A DNA stretch of 64,000 nucleotides from DATBLE01 sp036555585 (GTDB lineage: Bacteria; Actinomycetota; Thermoleophilia; Gaiellales; Gaiellaceae): the NCBI GenBank assembly GCA_036555585.1, contig DATBLE010000002.1:227099-291098 (forward strand), in the 5' to 3' direction. The notes beneath the pieces are model-generated. The model had not been told where the DNA came from and made no database searches. It saw only the letters and a program-made list of their open reading frames with translations. The position numbers and the translations under genes are program-made. Below are positions 15,299 to 23,760 of this stretch, one piece after another. Position 1 is the stretch's first letter; each line of letters opens with the position of its first letter.

Positions 15299-17179
15299 AT
15301 GAACGCAGCCGCCTGGACCTGCCTGCTGCTGCCGCTCGGCTCGACGGTCCTGATCACGCTGCTCGGCGGCTCGATCTCGCGGCGTGCAGCCGGGTGGATC
15401 TCGACCGTGTCGTGCGCCGGCGCGTTCGCCGCGGCGGTGGTCGCGTTCGTCGTGATGCTCGGCCGCTCGCCCGACGACCGCTCCGAGCTCTCGACCGCCT
15501 ACACCTGGCTCGCCGCCGGCAACTTCAAGGTCGGCTTCTCGATCCTCACCGACCCGCTCTCGATGTTCATGATGCTGGTGGTCACCGGGGTCGGGTCGCT
15601 GATCGTCGCGTACTCGCTCGGCTACATGGACGGCGACGACGAGGAGCGCCGGTACTTCGCGTACATGTCGCTGTTCGTCTTCTCGATGCTGCTGCTCGTC
15701 CAGGGCGGGAACCTGCTGTTCCTGCTGATCGGCTGGGGCCTGGTCGGGCTCTCGTCGTACCTGCTCATCGGCTTCCACCACGAGCGCCCCAGCGCGGTCG
15801 CCGCCGCCAAGAAGGCGTTCATCATGAACGCGTTCGGCGACGCGACGATGGCGCTCGCGTTCTTCCTGCTGATCCAGAAGACGGGGTCGCTCGACTTCGA
15901 CGTCGTGTTCTCCAGGGCGGACGGGCTGAGCCAGACGGTGCTGGTGCTGGTCGCGCTCGGACTGCTCGGCGGGGCGGTCGCGAAGTCGGCGCAGCTGCCA
16001 CTGCAGACGTGGCTCCCGGACGCGATGGAGGGCCCGACGCCGGTCAGCGCCCTGATCCACGCGGCGACCATGGTCACCGCCGGCGTCTACCTGATCGTGC
16101 GCACGAACCCGCTGTTCGAGCTGGCGCCGCACGTGCAGGAGCTCGCGGCAGGGCTCGGCACGGCGACGCTGCTGATGGCCGGCCTGATCGCGCTCGTGCA
16201 GACCGACATCAAGCGCGTGATCGCGTACTCGACGATGTCGCAGATCGGCTACATGTTCCTCGGCGCGGGGATCGGCGCCTACGCGAACGCGATGTTCCTG
16301 CTGATGGTGCACGCGTTCTTCAAGGCGCTGCTCTTCCTCGGCGCCGGGATCGTCATCCACGCGCTCGGGGGCGAGCAGGACATCCGCAGGATGGGCGGCC
16401 TGCGGAAGCTGATGCCGAAGACCTGGCTGGCGATGCTGATCGGCGGGCTCGCGCTCGCCGGCATCCCGCCGCTCTCGGGGTTCTTCGCCAAGGACTCGAT
16501 CCTCGCCGCGGCGCTCGCCGGGGACACGTACGACCGCGTGCTGTTCGCGGTCGGCATCGTCGGCGCGTTCCTGACCGGGCTCTACACCTTCCGGATGCTG
16601 TTCGTCGTCTTCGGCGGCGAGCAGTCCGCCTACGTCCGGGAGCACCCGCCGCACGCGGGCCACGACCGGCTGGTGAACTGGTCGATGGGGCTGACCGTGG
16701 CCGTTCTCGCGGTGCTCGCGACGTTCGGCGGCTGGATCCAGTTCGCCGGCGTGTGGACGCCGATCACGGACTGGCTGGAGCCGGTCGCGAAGCCGCTGAT
16801 CGAGGCGACCAACTCCCAGGAGGCGGTTGCGAGCATCATCTCCGTGGCGGTGGGCGCGCTCGGCATCGGCGTCGCCTGGTGGATCTACTCGGCGCACCGG
16901 ATGAAGGCGCCGCGTCCCTGGGCCGTGCTCGAGCACAAGTTCTACTTCGACGAGCTCTACAACGGCCTCTTCTACTGGCCGGCGGTCGCGCTCGCGCGGA
17001 TCCTCGACTGGACGGTCGAGGGCCCGATCGTGAACGGCTCGATCGTCGGCGTCGCCGGTCTGACGCGCCGCACCGGCGACTGGTTCCGTGCCCTCCAGAC
17101 CGGCCTCGTACGCGTGTACGCGTTCGCGCTCGCCGCCGGGCTCGCCGTCCTCGTCCTCGTCTTCATCGCGGTGCGGTGA
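15299..17179 (+). CDS. nuoL: NADH-quinone oxidoreductase subunit L
   Basis: The distal proton-pumping antiporter-like subunit of complex I, 626 residues with many transmembrane helices. The LLIGWGLVGLSSYLLIGFHH stretch, the LQTWLPDAMEGPTPVSALIHAATMVTAGVYL block (near residue 235), the broken-helix regions and a C-terminal lateral helix plus anchor are present. Length matches NuoL and exceeds NuoM and NuoN, as expected. ATG at 15299 follows nuoK by one base. A palindromic repeat lies in the 67-base gap to nuoM. Confidence 0.97.
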   Translation: MNAAAWTCLLLPLGSTVLITLLGGSISRRAAGWISTVSCAGAFAAAVVAFVVMLGRSPDDRSELSTAYTWLAAGNFKVGFSILTDPLSMFMMLVVTGVGSLIVAYSLGYMDGDDEERRYFAYMSLFVFSMLLLVQGGNLLFLLIGWGLVGLSSYLLIGFHHERPSAVAAAKKAFIMNAFGDATMALAFFLLIQKTGSLDFDVVFSRADGLSQTVLVLVALGLLGGAVAKSAQLPLQTWLPDAMEGPTPVSALIHAATMVTAGVYLIVRTNPLFELAPHVQELAAGLGTATLLMAGLIALVQTDIKRVIAYSTMSQIGYMFLGAGIGAYANAMFLLMVHAFFKALLFLGAGIVIHALGGEQDIRRMGGLRKLMPKTWLAMLIGGLALAGIPPLSGFFAKDSILAAALAGDTYDRVLFAVGIVGAFLTGLYTFRMLFVVFGGEQSAYVREHPPHAGHDRLVNWSMGLTVAVLAVLATFGGWIQFAGVWTPITDWLEPVAKPLIEATNSQEAVASIISVAVGALGIGVAWWIYSAHRMKAPRPWAVLEHKFYFDELYNGLFYWPAVALARILDWTVEGPIVNGSIVGVAGLTRRTGDWFRALQTGLVRVYAFALAAGLAVLVLVFIAVR

Positions 17180-17201
17180 TGAGCCTCGTTGGCCTTTCTC
17201 C

Positions 17202-17231
17202 AGGGACAGACCCCGTTCGGGGTCTGTCCCT
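17202..17231 (+). repeat. Perfect GGGACAG palindrome, family A (nuoL/nuoM junction)
   Basis: Thirteen-base arms AGGGACAGACCCC and GGGGTCTGTCCCT pair perfectly around the loop GTTC. It fills the middle of the nuoL/nuoM gap and is followed by ACAGGAAGC, which can serve as the nuoM ribosome site 9-10 bases before its ATG. No T-run follows, so it is not a classic terminator. Confidence 0.88.
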
Positions 17232-17246
17232 ACAGGAAGCGATGGC

Positions 17247-18668
17247 ATGACGAGCCACGGCTGGATCACCACGACGATGATCATGCTCCCGCTGATCGCG
17301 GCGGTCGTGCTCTGGGTCGTGCCGATGCCGCGGGTCTGGGTCGCGCCGGCCGCGCTGCTCGTGTCGCTCTTCGAGGTCGGCTTCTGGATCGAGGCGCTCG
17401 TCCGCTACGACTTCGACCGCGGCGGCCTCCAGGAGTGGAACCACGCCACCTGGCTGAAGGATCTCGGCGTCTCGTACTCGGTCGGCTTCTACCAGGGCTT
17501 CTCGATCTGGCTGGTCGGGCTCACGACCATCGTCATGGCCGCCTCGACCGCCTACGGCTACTGGATGCGCCGCGACCGCCCGCGCGCCTACTACGGGCTG
17601 ATGCTGTTCCTGACCGGCGCGATCGTCGGGGTCTTCACCGCGCAGGACCTCCTCCTCTTCTACATCTTCTGGGAGGCGATGCTCATCCCGCTCTACGTCC
17701 TGATCGGCGCGTGGGGCGGGCCCGGCCGGCTGAACGCGACGATCAAGTTCGTCATCTACACGATGGTCGGCTCGCTGCTGATGCTGGCGGCCGTGATCGT
17801 CTACGGCCTCCAGGCCGGCACGTTCTCGATGATCGACGGCGGGACGAACGCCAGCGACTGGATCTTCCTCGGCTTCGCAGCCGCGTTCGTGGTCAAGGCG
17901 CCGCTCTTCCCGTTCCACGGCTGGCTGCCCGACGCCTACCGCGAGTCGCCTGCGGAGGTATCGGCGGTGCTTTCCGGCGTGATCTCGAAGGCGGCCGCGT
18001 TCGGCTTCCTGCGGATCTGCTTCTCGCTCTTCCCGGCCGGCGTGCAGGACTTCCGGACCCCGATCCTGGTGCTGGCCGCGATCGGCCTCGTCTACGGCTC
18101 CCTGCTCGCGTTCCGGGCACCCGACATCCGCGGCGTCGTCGCCTACTCGTCACTCGCCCAGCTCGGGCTGATCGTCCTCGGCCTGTTCGCGACCAACAAC
18201 CTCGGCATCGACGGCGCCGTGCTGCAGATGGTCAACCACGGCCTCATCTCCGCCGTGTTGTTCCTGCTCGCCGGCGCGGTCGAGCGGCGGGCTGCGACCG
18301 GCCGGTTCGAGTCCCTCGGAGGGATGGCGAAGGGTCGCCCCGCGCTGGCGACGGTGCTGATGGCGACCGGGATCATCGCCCTGGCCGTGCCGGGATCGGG
18401 CGCGTTCGCGGGCGAGTTCGCGATCCTCGCCGGCGTCTTCCAGCAGGGCTGGCTCTACGCGGTCGTCGGCGCGGTCGCGATCGTGCTCGCGGCCATGTAC
18501 GTCCTGCGGATGATCTCCGGCGTGCTGCACGCCCGGAAGGGCCCGGCCGTGCACGACAACGCACTCGACCTGCGGCCGGCCGAGCTCGCGATCCTCGTCC
18601 CCCTGATCGGGATCCTGCTGTTCCTCTCTGCGTGGCCGGCTGCGATCACCGACCGGGTGCTCGGATGA
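17247..18668 (+). CDS. nuoM: NADH-quinone oxidoreductase subunit M
   Basis: An antiporter-like proton-pumping membrane subunit, 473 residues. The FYIFWEAMLIPLYVLIGAWGG block (near residue 138), the lysine-containing LFPFHGWLPDAYRESPAEVSAVLSG region (near residue 220) and RGVVAYSSLAQLGLI are typical of NuoM. ATG at 17247 was chosen over the longer frame because the extension overlaps nuoL and a repeat and looks unlike any NuoM N-terminus. The end overlaps nuoN by four bases (ATGA). Confidence 0.96.
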   Translation: MTSHGWITTTMIMLPLIAAVVLWVVPMPRVWVAPAALLVSLFEVGFWIEALVRYDFDRGGLQEWNHATWLKDLGVSYSVGFYQGFSIWLVGLTTIVMAASTAYGYWMRRDRPRAYYGLMLFLTGAIVGVFTAQDLLLFYIFWEAMLIPLYVLIGAWGGPGRLNATIKFVIYTMVGSLLMLAAVIVYGLQAGTFSMIDGGTNASDWIFLGFAAAFVVKAPLFPFHGWLPDAYRESPAEVSAVLSGVISKAAAFGFLRICFSLFPAGVQDFRTPILVLAAIGLVYGSLLAFRAPDIRGVVAYSSLAQLGLIVLGLFATNNLGIDGAVLQMVNHGLISAVLFLLAGAVERRAATGRFESLGGMAKGRPALATVLMATGIIALAVPGSGAFAGEFAILAGVFQQGWLYAVVGAVAIVLAAMYVLRMISGVLHARKGPAVHDNALDLRPAELAILVPLIGILLFLSAWPAAITDRVLG

Positions 18669-20140
18669 CCGCCGCCGTCACGATCCCGCCGGTCGACTGG
18701 TTCGCGATCTCGCCGTCGCTGATCCTGCTCGGCGTCGCCGGCATCTGCCTGATGGTCGCCGTGCTCGCCCCCGATGCCGCGAAGCGCACCACCTCGGCCG
18801 TGGTGACGGCCGGCGGCTTCGTCGGCGCGTTCGTCGCCGCCGTTCTGCTCTACGACAAGACGCCGACCGGGATGAGCGTGATCGCGGACACGGTCCGCCG
18901 CGACCGCTACTTCGCGCTGGCGGCGCTGATCCTCGCCGCGGTGGGACTCGTCGCCGTGCTCGTCTCGTACACCGAGCACCGGCACGGCCACGTCGCCGAG
19001 TACTACGCGCTGCTCGCCGCCGCGGCCGGAGGGATGATCTTCCTCACCCAGGCGAACTCGCTGATGACGCTGTTCCTCGGCCTGGAGTGGTTCTCGATCT
19101 CGCTCTACATCCTCTGCGCGATCGACTACGCCAAGGAACGGTCGCTCGAGGCGGGGCTGAAGTACCTCGTCGTCGGCGGGTTCGGCTCTGCCGTGCTCCT
19201 GTTCGGCTCGGCGCTGGTCTACGGCGCGACCGGGAAGCTGACCTTCGACGCGATCGCAGGCGCGGTCACGGCCGGCGGCCTCCAGCACGACGCGCTCCTG
19301 CTCACGGGGCTGGCGATGATCATCGTCGGGCTCGGCTTCAAGGCGTCGGCGGCGCCGTTCCACATGTGGACGCCGGACGTCTACGAGGGCGCGCCCACGT
19401 CCGTGACGGCGTTCATGTCCGCGGCGACCAAGGTCGCGGCCCTGCTCCTCGCCTTCCGGGTCCTCGTCACCGCCTTCCCCCAGGAGGACGGCCTCTGGAC
19501 GGTGGCGATCGCCGTGATCGCCGTCTGCTCGCTCGTGCTCGGCAACTTCGCCGCGCTCGTCCAGAAGAACCTCAAGCGGCTGCTCGCCTACTCATCGATC
19601 TCGAACGCCGGCTTCATGCTGATCGCCGTCTCGGCGAACAGCGCGCTCGGCGGCCGGGCGCTCCTCTACTACCTGATCCCCTATGCCGCCGCCTCGATCG
19701 GCGCGTTCGCCGTTGTCGCCGCGCGCGAGCGCGAGCTGGCCCGCGACGTCTCACTCGACGACCTGGCCGGAATGGGCTGGGAGCGGCCGCTGCTCGGCGC
19801 CGCCATGTGGACGTTCATGCTCTCGTTCGCCGGCCTCCCGCCGACCGGCGGCTTCCTCGGCAAGTTCTACGTCTTCTCGTCGGCGTACGACCGGGGCTGG
19901 CTGTGGCTCGTGATCCTCGGCGTCCTCGCCACGGCGGTGAGCCTCTACTACTACCTGAACGTGATCCGGGCGCTCTACCTGCGCCCGGGCGCCGAGCTCC
20001 AGTTCGCCGCCGGCGGCCAGCCGCCGCGTGACTCGCTCCTCCAGGCGGGGACGGCCGCCTGCGTGGTCGTGGTGGTCGGCTCGTTCTTCGCGGTGCAGCC
20101 GCTGATCGACCTCGCCCAGAAGGCGATCGCGACGCTCTAG
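18665..20140 (+). CDS. nuoN: NADH-quinone oxidoreductase subunit N
   Basis: The third antiporter-like subunit, 491 residues, closing the operon. Features include FLGLEWFSISLYILCAIDYAK (near residue 138), the GFKASAAPFHMWTPDVYEGAPTSV lysine/histidine block (near residue 228) and LKRLLAYSSISNAGFML. ATG at 18665 overlaps the nuoM stop. All fourteen nuo subunits are therefore present in canonical order. A convergent small membrane-protein gene starts its stop codon two bases downstream. Confidence 0.96.
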   Translation: MTAAVTIPPVDWFAISPSLILLGVAGICLMVAVLAPDAAKRTTSAVVTAGGFVGAFVAAVLLYDKTPTGMSVIADTVRRDRYFALAALILAAVGLVAVLVSYTEHRHGHVAEYYALLAAAAGGMIFLTQANSLMTLFLGLEWFSISLYILCAIDYAKERSLEAGLKYLVVGGFGSAVLLFGSALVYGATGKLTFDAIAGAVTAGGLQHDALLLTGLAMIIVGLGFKASAAPFHMWTPDVYEGAPTSVTAFMSAATKVAALLLAFRVLVTAFPQEDGLWTVAIAVIAVCSLVLGNFAALVQKNLKRLLAYSSISNAGFMLIAVSANSALGGRALLYYLIPYAAASIGAFAVVAARERELARDVSLDDLAGMGWERPLLGAAMWTFMLSFAGLPPTGGFLGKFYVFSSAYDRGWLWLVILGVLATAVSLYYYLNVIRALYLRPGAELQFAAGGQPPRDSLLQAGTAACVVVVVGSFFAVQPLIDLAQKAIATL

Positions 20141-20142
20141 GT

Positions 20143-20538
20143 CTAGGAGGGGAGGCGGCTCGGAACCGGCCGGGCGACCAGGCGGCGCCGGATCGCCGGC
20201 AGCGAGCCGATCAGCGCCTGGATCGCGAACACGACCAGGCACGCGATCACGGCGGAGACCGCGGCACGGGGAACGGTGCCCTCGGCCCGGAGCGGCGCGC
20301 GCAGGGCGGCGGCGGTCAGCACCAGCAGGAGCGTGACGACGTGGAGCATCGCGACCACGCGCCGGTGGGGCATTGCTTCCTCCGCCTGCAGCAGCTCCTC
20401 CACGGCCGCCAGCCCTGCGACGACGATCGCGGGCACCGCCGCGAGCAGGAGGTAGAAGGAGAGCGTCGGCGCGTCGAGGGCGTCGGTGAAGGCCGCGAGC
20501 AGGACGAGCGCCACCGGGAGGAGCTCACGACGCGTCAC
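20143..20538 (-). CDS. Small integral membrane protein of unknown function
   Basis: A 131-residue protein from GTG at 20538 (MTRRELLPVALV); the longer frame to 20760 is antisense to the next gene and lacks hydrophobic character. Three to four hydrophobic segments can be seen: residues about 5-22, 26-43, 56-78 and 88-112. A short charged loop with EELLQAEEAMPHRR sits in the middle, and a basic tail follows. No catalytic motif is visible. It converges on nuoN and diverges from the metal-dependent hydrolase gene 51 bases away. I do not recognise the family. Confidence 0.6.
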   Translation of the reverse strand: MTRRELLPVALVLLAAFTDALDAPTLSFYLLLAAVPAIVVAGLAAVEELLQAEEAMPHRRVVAMLHVVTLLLVLTAAALRAPLRAEGTVPRAAVSAVIACLVVFAIQALIGSLPAIRRRLVARPVPSRLPS

Positions 20539-20589
20539 GGCCTGTAGCTTCGCCGCGCAGCCGGACGTTCCTCCGTTAGATTCAGGCCC

Positions 20590-21282
20590 ATGACCATTCC
20601 TCTCACCTGGCTCGGGCACGCGAGCTTCCGGCTCGACAGCCCGGGCGGCAAGCGCATCTACGTCGACCCCTGGCTGACCGGGAACCCGAAGTGCCCCGAG
20701 ACCGAGCAGGAGCCGGAGCGCGTCGACCTGATCGCGCTCACGCACGGCCATGGCGACCACGTGGGCGACACGGTCGAGCTGTGGAAGCAGTTCCAGCCGC
20801 CCGTCGTCGCCCTCGTCGAGCTACGCCGGTGGCTGGCCGGACAGGGCGTCACCGCCGAGATGGCCCACGGCCCGAACAAGGGCGGCACCGTCGACGTCGA
20901 CGGGATCAAGATCACGCTCACCGACGCGAACCACTCGTCGAGCGGGGAGGAAGGCGAGTACCTCGGCGAGCCGGCCGGCCTCGTGATCGAGCTCGAGGAC
21001 GGCTTCACGATCTACTTCGCGGGCGACACGAACGTCTTCATGTCCATGCAGCTGATCGGGCGGATCTACGAGCCGGACGTCGCCGTGCTGCCGATCGGCG
21101 ACCACTTCACGATGGGGCCTCGCGAGGCGGCCGTGGCGCTCGAGCTGCTGGGGACGAAGCGGTGCGTCCCCTGCCACTACGGCACGTTCCCGCTCCTGGT
21201 CGGGACGCCCGACGAGCTCCGCAAGCTCGCGGCCGGCGTCGAGGTGATCACGCCCGAGCCCGGCGACACGGTCGAGCTGTAG
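20590..21282 (+). CDS. Metallo-beta-lactamase-fold metal-dependent hydrolase, UPF0173 family
   Basis: A 230-residue protein starting MTIPLTWLGHASFRLDSPGG, the classic opening of UPF0173 (YtkL-like) hydrolases. The metal motif THGHGDHVGD is near residue 57, with further ligands in ANHSSS, FAGDTNVF and PCHYGTFPLL. The fold suggests a binuclear metal hydrolase, but no substrate is established for the family. The ATG lies 51 bases from the divergent membrane-protein gene. The next gene begins directly after the stop. Confidence 0.9.
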   Translation: MTIPLTWLGHASFRLDSPGGKRIYVDPWLTGNPKCPETEQEPERVDLIALTHGHGDHVGDTVELWKQFQPPVVALVELRRWLAGQGVTAEMAHGPNKGGTVDVDGIKITLTDANHSSSGEEGEYLGEPAGLVIELEDGFTIYFAGDTNVFMSMQLIGRIYEPDVAVLPIGDHFTMGPREAAVALELLGTKRCVPCHYGTFPLLVGTPDELRKLAAGVEVITPEPGDTVEL

Positions 21283-21558
21283 ATGCGGGAGCGCTGGCTC
21301 GGGGCGACGGGCACCCGGGTCCCCGAGATCGCTGTCGACGGCGAGGTCGAGCTGCCGGAGGACGTCCTCTGGCTCGAGCAGACGGACGCCGCGGCCGTCC
21401 GCGAGGCCCACGCGGCCGGGCGTCCCGTCGCCGCCCACGCCGACACGCCCGAGGGCGTGAAGGAAGCGCTCGCCCGTCCGGAGGTCGCGTGCGTGCTCGT
21501 CCCGCCGGAGCGGCGCGACCTGCTCGAGCTCGACCTGACAGAGCTCACCTATGGCTGA
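21283..21558 (+). CDS. Hypothetical protein, 91 residues
   Basis: The ATG follows the UPF0173 stop with no gap and the end overlaps the DUF1028 gene by eight bases, so it is almost certainly translated within this operon. The protein is soluble and acidic, with alternating strands and helices and no cysteine pair or clear active-site motif. The ends ALARPEVACVLVPPERRDLLELDL suggest a Rossmann-like half-domain, but this is only an impression. I do not recognise it. Confidence 0.55.
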   Translation: MRERWLGATGTRVPEIAVDGEVELPEDVLWLEQTDAAAVREAHAAGRPVAAHADTPEGVKEALARPEVACVLVPPERRDLLELDLTELTYG

Positions 21559-22402
21559 CCGGCCGCCGGTCGTCGCGACGTACTCGATCGTCGCGTGCGA
21601 CCTCGACGCCGGCCAGTGGGGCGTCGCCACGCAGTCGAAGTTCCTGGCGGTCGGGTCGGTCGTGCCCTGGGCCGAGGCCCGAGTGGGCGCGATCGCCACG
21701 CAGGCGTACGCGAACCCGAGCTACGGCCCGTACGGGTTGCGACTCCTGCGCGACGGCCTGTCGGCCGAGGACGCCGTCGCGCGGCTGACCGAGGCGGACG
21801 AGGGCCGCGACCAGCGCCAGCTCGGCATCGTCGACGGGCAGGGGCATGCCGCGACGTACACCGGCAGCGACTGCCACTCCTGGGCAGGAGGGCGCACAGG
21901 GCCGTGCTTCGCGGCGCAGGGGAACATCCTCGTCTCGAGCGACACGGTGGACGCGCTGGCGGAGACGTTCGCCGCGACGGCCGGCACCCCGCTCGCCGCG
22001 CGCCTGCTCGGCTGCCTCGCCGCCGCCCAGGCTGCGGGCGGCGACCGGCGCGGCCAGCAGTCCGCCGCGCTGCTCGTCGTGGAGAAGGACGGCGGCTACG
22101 CCGGCCTGAGCGACACGCTCGTCGACCTCCGCGTCGACGACCACGAGCAGCCGATCGACGAGCTCGCGCGGCTGCACGGCATCCACCAGGCGCTGTTCGG
22201 GCGGACGCCCCGCGAGGACTGGGTCGAGGTCGACGACGGGCTCGCCGCGGAGCTGCGCGACCGCCTGACCCGGCTGGGGTACGAGGAGGAATTGTCCGCC
22301 GCGTTCACGCGTTGGTCCGGCAGCGAGAACCTGGAAGAGCGGGTCGACGGGGTCGAGCGAATCGACCCGGTCGTCCTCCGAGCGTTGAGGGAGGCCGAGT
22401 GA
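21551..22402 (+). CDS. DUF1028 domain protein (Ntn-hydrolase-like)
   Basis: A 283-residue protein with the DUF1028 N-terminus: TYSIVACDLDAGQWGVATQS, then VGSVVPWAEARVGAIATQAYANPSYG and a GNILVSS block. The domain is thought to adopt an Ntn-hydrolase fold; its reaction is unknown. Residues beyond about 215 form a peptidoglycan-binding-like or simple helical C-terminal region, as in many family members. The start lies inside the preceding hypothetical gene, and the stop overlaps the cupin-TPR gene (GTGA), so the four genes 20590-23049 form a tight operon. Confidence 0.85.
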   Translation: MADRPPVVATYSIVACDLDAGQWGVATQSKFLAVGSVVPWAEARVGAIATQAYANPSYGPYGLRLLRDGLSAEDAVARLTEADEGRDQRQLGIVDGQGHAATYTGSDCHSWAGGRTGPCFAAQGNILVSSDTVDALAETFAATAGTPLAARLLGCLAAAQAAGGDRRGQQSAALLVVEKDGGYAGLSDTLVDLRVDDHEQPIDELARLHGIHQALFGRTPREDWVEVDDGLAAELRDRLTRLGYEEELSAAFTRWSGSENLEERVDGVERIDPVVLRALREAE

Positions 22403-23049
22403 CGAAGGGATACGAGGTCGCGCACGTGGACGAGCTGGAGGAGCTGCCGATCAACCAGGCCGAGTTCGTCTGGCGTCCCGTGCGGCGTCGGTTCGGGATC
22501 AGCGCCTTCGGCACGAACGCCTACACCGCGAAGGCAGGCCAGCGCGTGGTCGAGGAGCATTCCGAGAAGGACGGGCACGAGGAGATGTACGTCGTCCTCC
22601 GAGGGCGGGCGACGTTCGCGCTCGGCGACGACGAGGTCGACGCGCCGGCCGGCACGATCGTTTTCGCCCGGCCGGGAACGAAGCGGGGTGCGATCGCGGC
22701 CGAGGACGACACCGCAGTGCTCGCCGTCGGCGCGAAGCCCGGGGTCGTGTTCGAGCCCTCCCCCTGGGAGGACATCTTCGCCGCGTTCTCCTACGCGGAG
22801 AAGGGCGAGATCGACACCGCCCGCGAGCTGATCGACGGGGCGGTCGAGCGGCGGCCCGACCAGTGGCAGGGCCACTACAACCTCGCCTGCTTCGAGGTCC
22901 TCTACGGCGACAAGGAGCAGGGCATCGCCGAGCTCCAGCGCGCGTTCGAGCTCGACCCGGAGACGGTCGCCGAGGGGGCGAAGAAGGACAGGGACTTCGA
23001 CGCGATCCGGGACGACCCGCGGTTCTCAGCGATCGCCGGGCAGCCGTAG
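22399..23049 (+). CDS. Cupin domain plus TPR-like repeat protein
   Basis: A 216-residue two-domain protein from GTG at 22399. The N-terminal half holds a cupin barrel with the metal-type motif HSEKDGHEEMYVVLRGRATFAL and a second strand motif near FARPGTKRGA. From about residue 130 a tetratricopeptide-like helical region follows (EKGEIDTARELIDGAVERRP, YNLACFEVLYGDKEQGIAEL). The combination suggests a small-molecule-binding or scaffold protein, not an enzyme with a known substrate. Its 3' end overlaps the convergent dehydrogenase gene by 24 bases. Confidence 0.75.
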   Translation: MTKGYEVAHVDELEELPINQAEFVWRPVRRRFGISAFGTNAYTAKAGQRVVEEHSEKDGHEEMYVVLRGRATFALGDDEVDAPAGTIVFARPGTKRGAIAAEDDTAVLAVGAKPGVVFEPSPWEDIFAAFSYAEKGEIDTARELIDGAVERRPDQWQGHYNLACFEVLYGDKEQGIAELQRAFELDPETVAEGAKKDRDFDAIRDDPRFSAIAGQP

Positions 23050-23760
23050 GCCGGCGGCCCGCTCCCGCAGCTCTGGCACGGTCGAGGTCTCCGGGGCGAT
23101 CACGACCAGCAGGGCCCCGTAGCCCTCGGCCACGCACGCCTCGACTGCCAGCTGCAGGCCGAGCGCGAGCGCGAACGCCTTGTACGACTGCTCGCCGCCG
23201 AACGGGACGAGCTCCTCCGGGCCGACGAGGCCGGCCAGCACGTCGCCGTGCGTGACCTTCCCCATCGACACGTCGACGACGATCGGGTCGCCTCCCGGAT
23301 TCGGGATCCCGATCGCGAGCGGCGTCGTACCGACGAGCGGGGGCCCTCCGTCGGGATGGGCGAGCCGAGGCGGCGAGGTTGCGGTCAGGATCGCGACGCG
23401 ATCCGCCTCCTCCGCGATCCGGCGCACCCAGTAGCCGACCGCGCCCGTGGGAAACGTGTTCCGGGCGACGACCACCTTGCTCGGCCAGGGCGGCTCGTCT
23501 GCGACCCGGTCGCAGATCGCGGCCAGCGTCAGGTAGCCGAGCGCGCCGGCTCCGTCCCACTGCTCGAATCCGGCGTACTCCGCCTCGAGCCGTGGCCGTG
23601 CCGCCGGGTCGAGGTCGGGCAGCGTCTCGAGCCAGGCGATCCGCGCGAGCCCGTGGCCTTGCTTTCCTCGACGCTCCGCGTCGAGGAAGTGGTCCGCGAG
23701 CGTCACCGCGTCGGCCTCGGAGAACCCGAGCGCGAGCAGCCGGGTGCGTGCTTCGGTCAG
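23026..23760 (-). CDS. Malate/L-lactate dehydrogenase (LDH2/MDH2) family oxidoreductase, probable CTG start
   Basis: An NAD(P)-dependent 2-oxoacid reductase-like protein of the Ldh2 family (YlbC/ComC group). GKQGHGLAR near residue 35 carries the family's catalytic histidine region, and DPIVVDVSMGKVTHGDV is the usual middle block. At about 244 residues it is shorter than the usual 330-350, so part of the fold is missing. GTG at 23706 is the first conventional start. However, the 18 codons upstream of it (TEARTRLLALGFSEADA) read as the family's normal N-terminal helix and begin with CTG at 23760 overlapping the mrp stop as CTGA. Confidence 0.7.
   Translation of the reverse strand: MTEARTRLLALGFSEADAVTLADHFLDAERRGKQGHGLARIAWLETLPDLDPAARPRLEAEYAGFEQWDGAGALGYLTLAAICDRVADEPPWPSKVVVARNTFPTGAVGYWVRRIAEEADRVAILTATSPPRLAHPDGGPPLVGTTPLAIGIPNPGGDPIVVDVSMGKVTHGDVLAGLVGPEELVPFGGEQSYKAFALALGLQLAVEACVAEGYGALLVVIAPETSTVPELRERAAGLRLPGDR

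Noticed and set aside
17202..17231. Rho-independent terminator between nuoL and nuoM
   Set aside because: The hairpin has no T-run on either side and lies inside an operon whose later genes must be expressed.
15104..17284. 726-codon minus-strand frame across nuoK-nuoL
   Set aside because: It is made of low-complexity Arg/Glu/Asp/His runs from the GC-rich complement of membrane-protein codons; NuoL is clear on the other strand.
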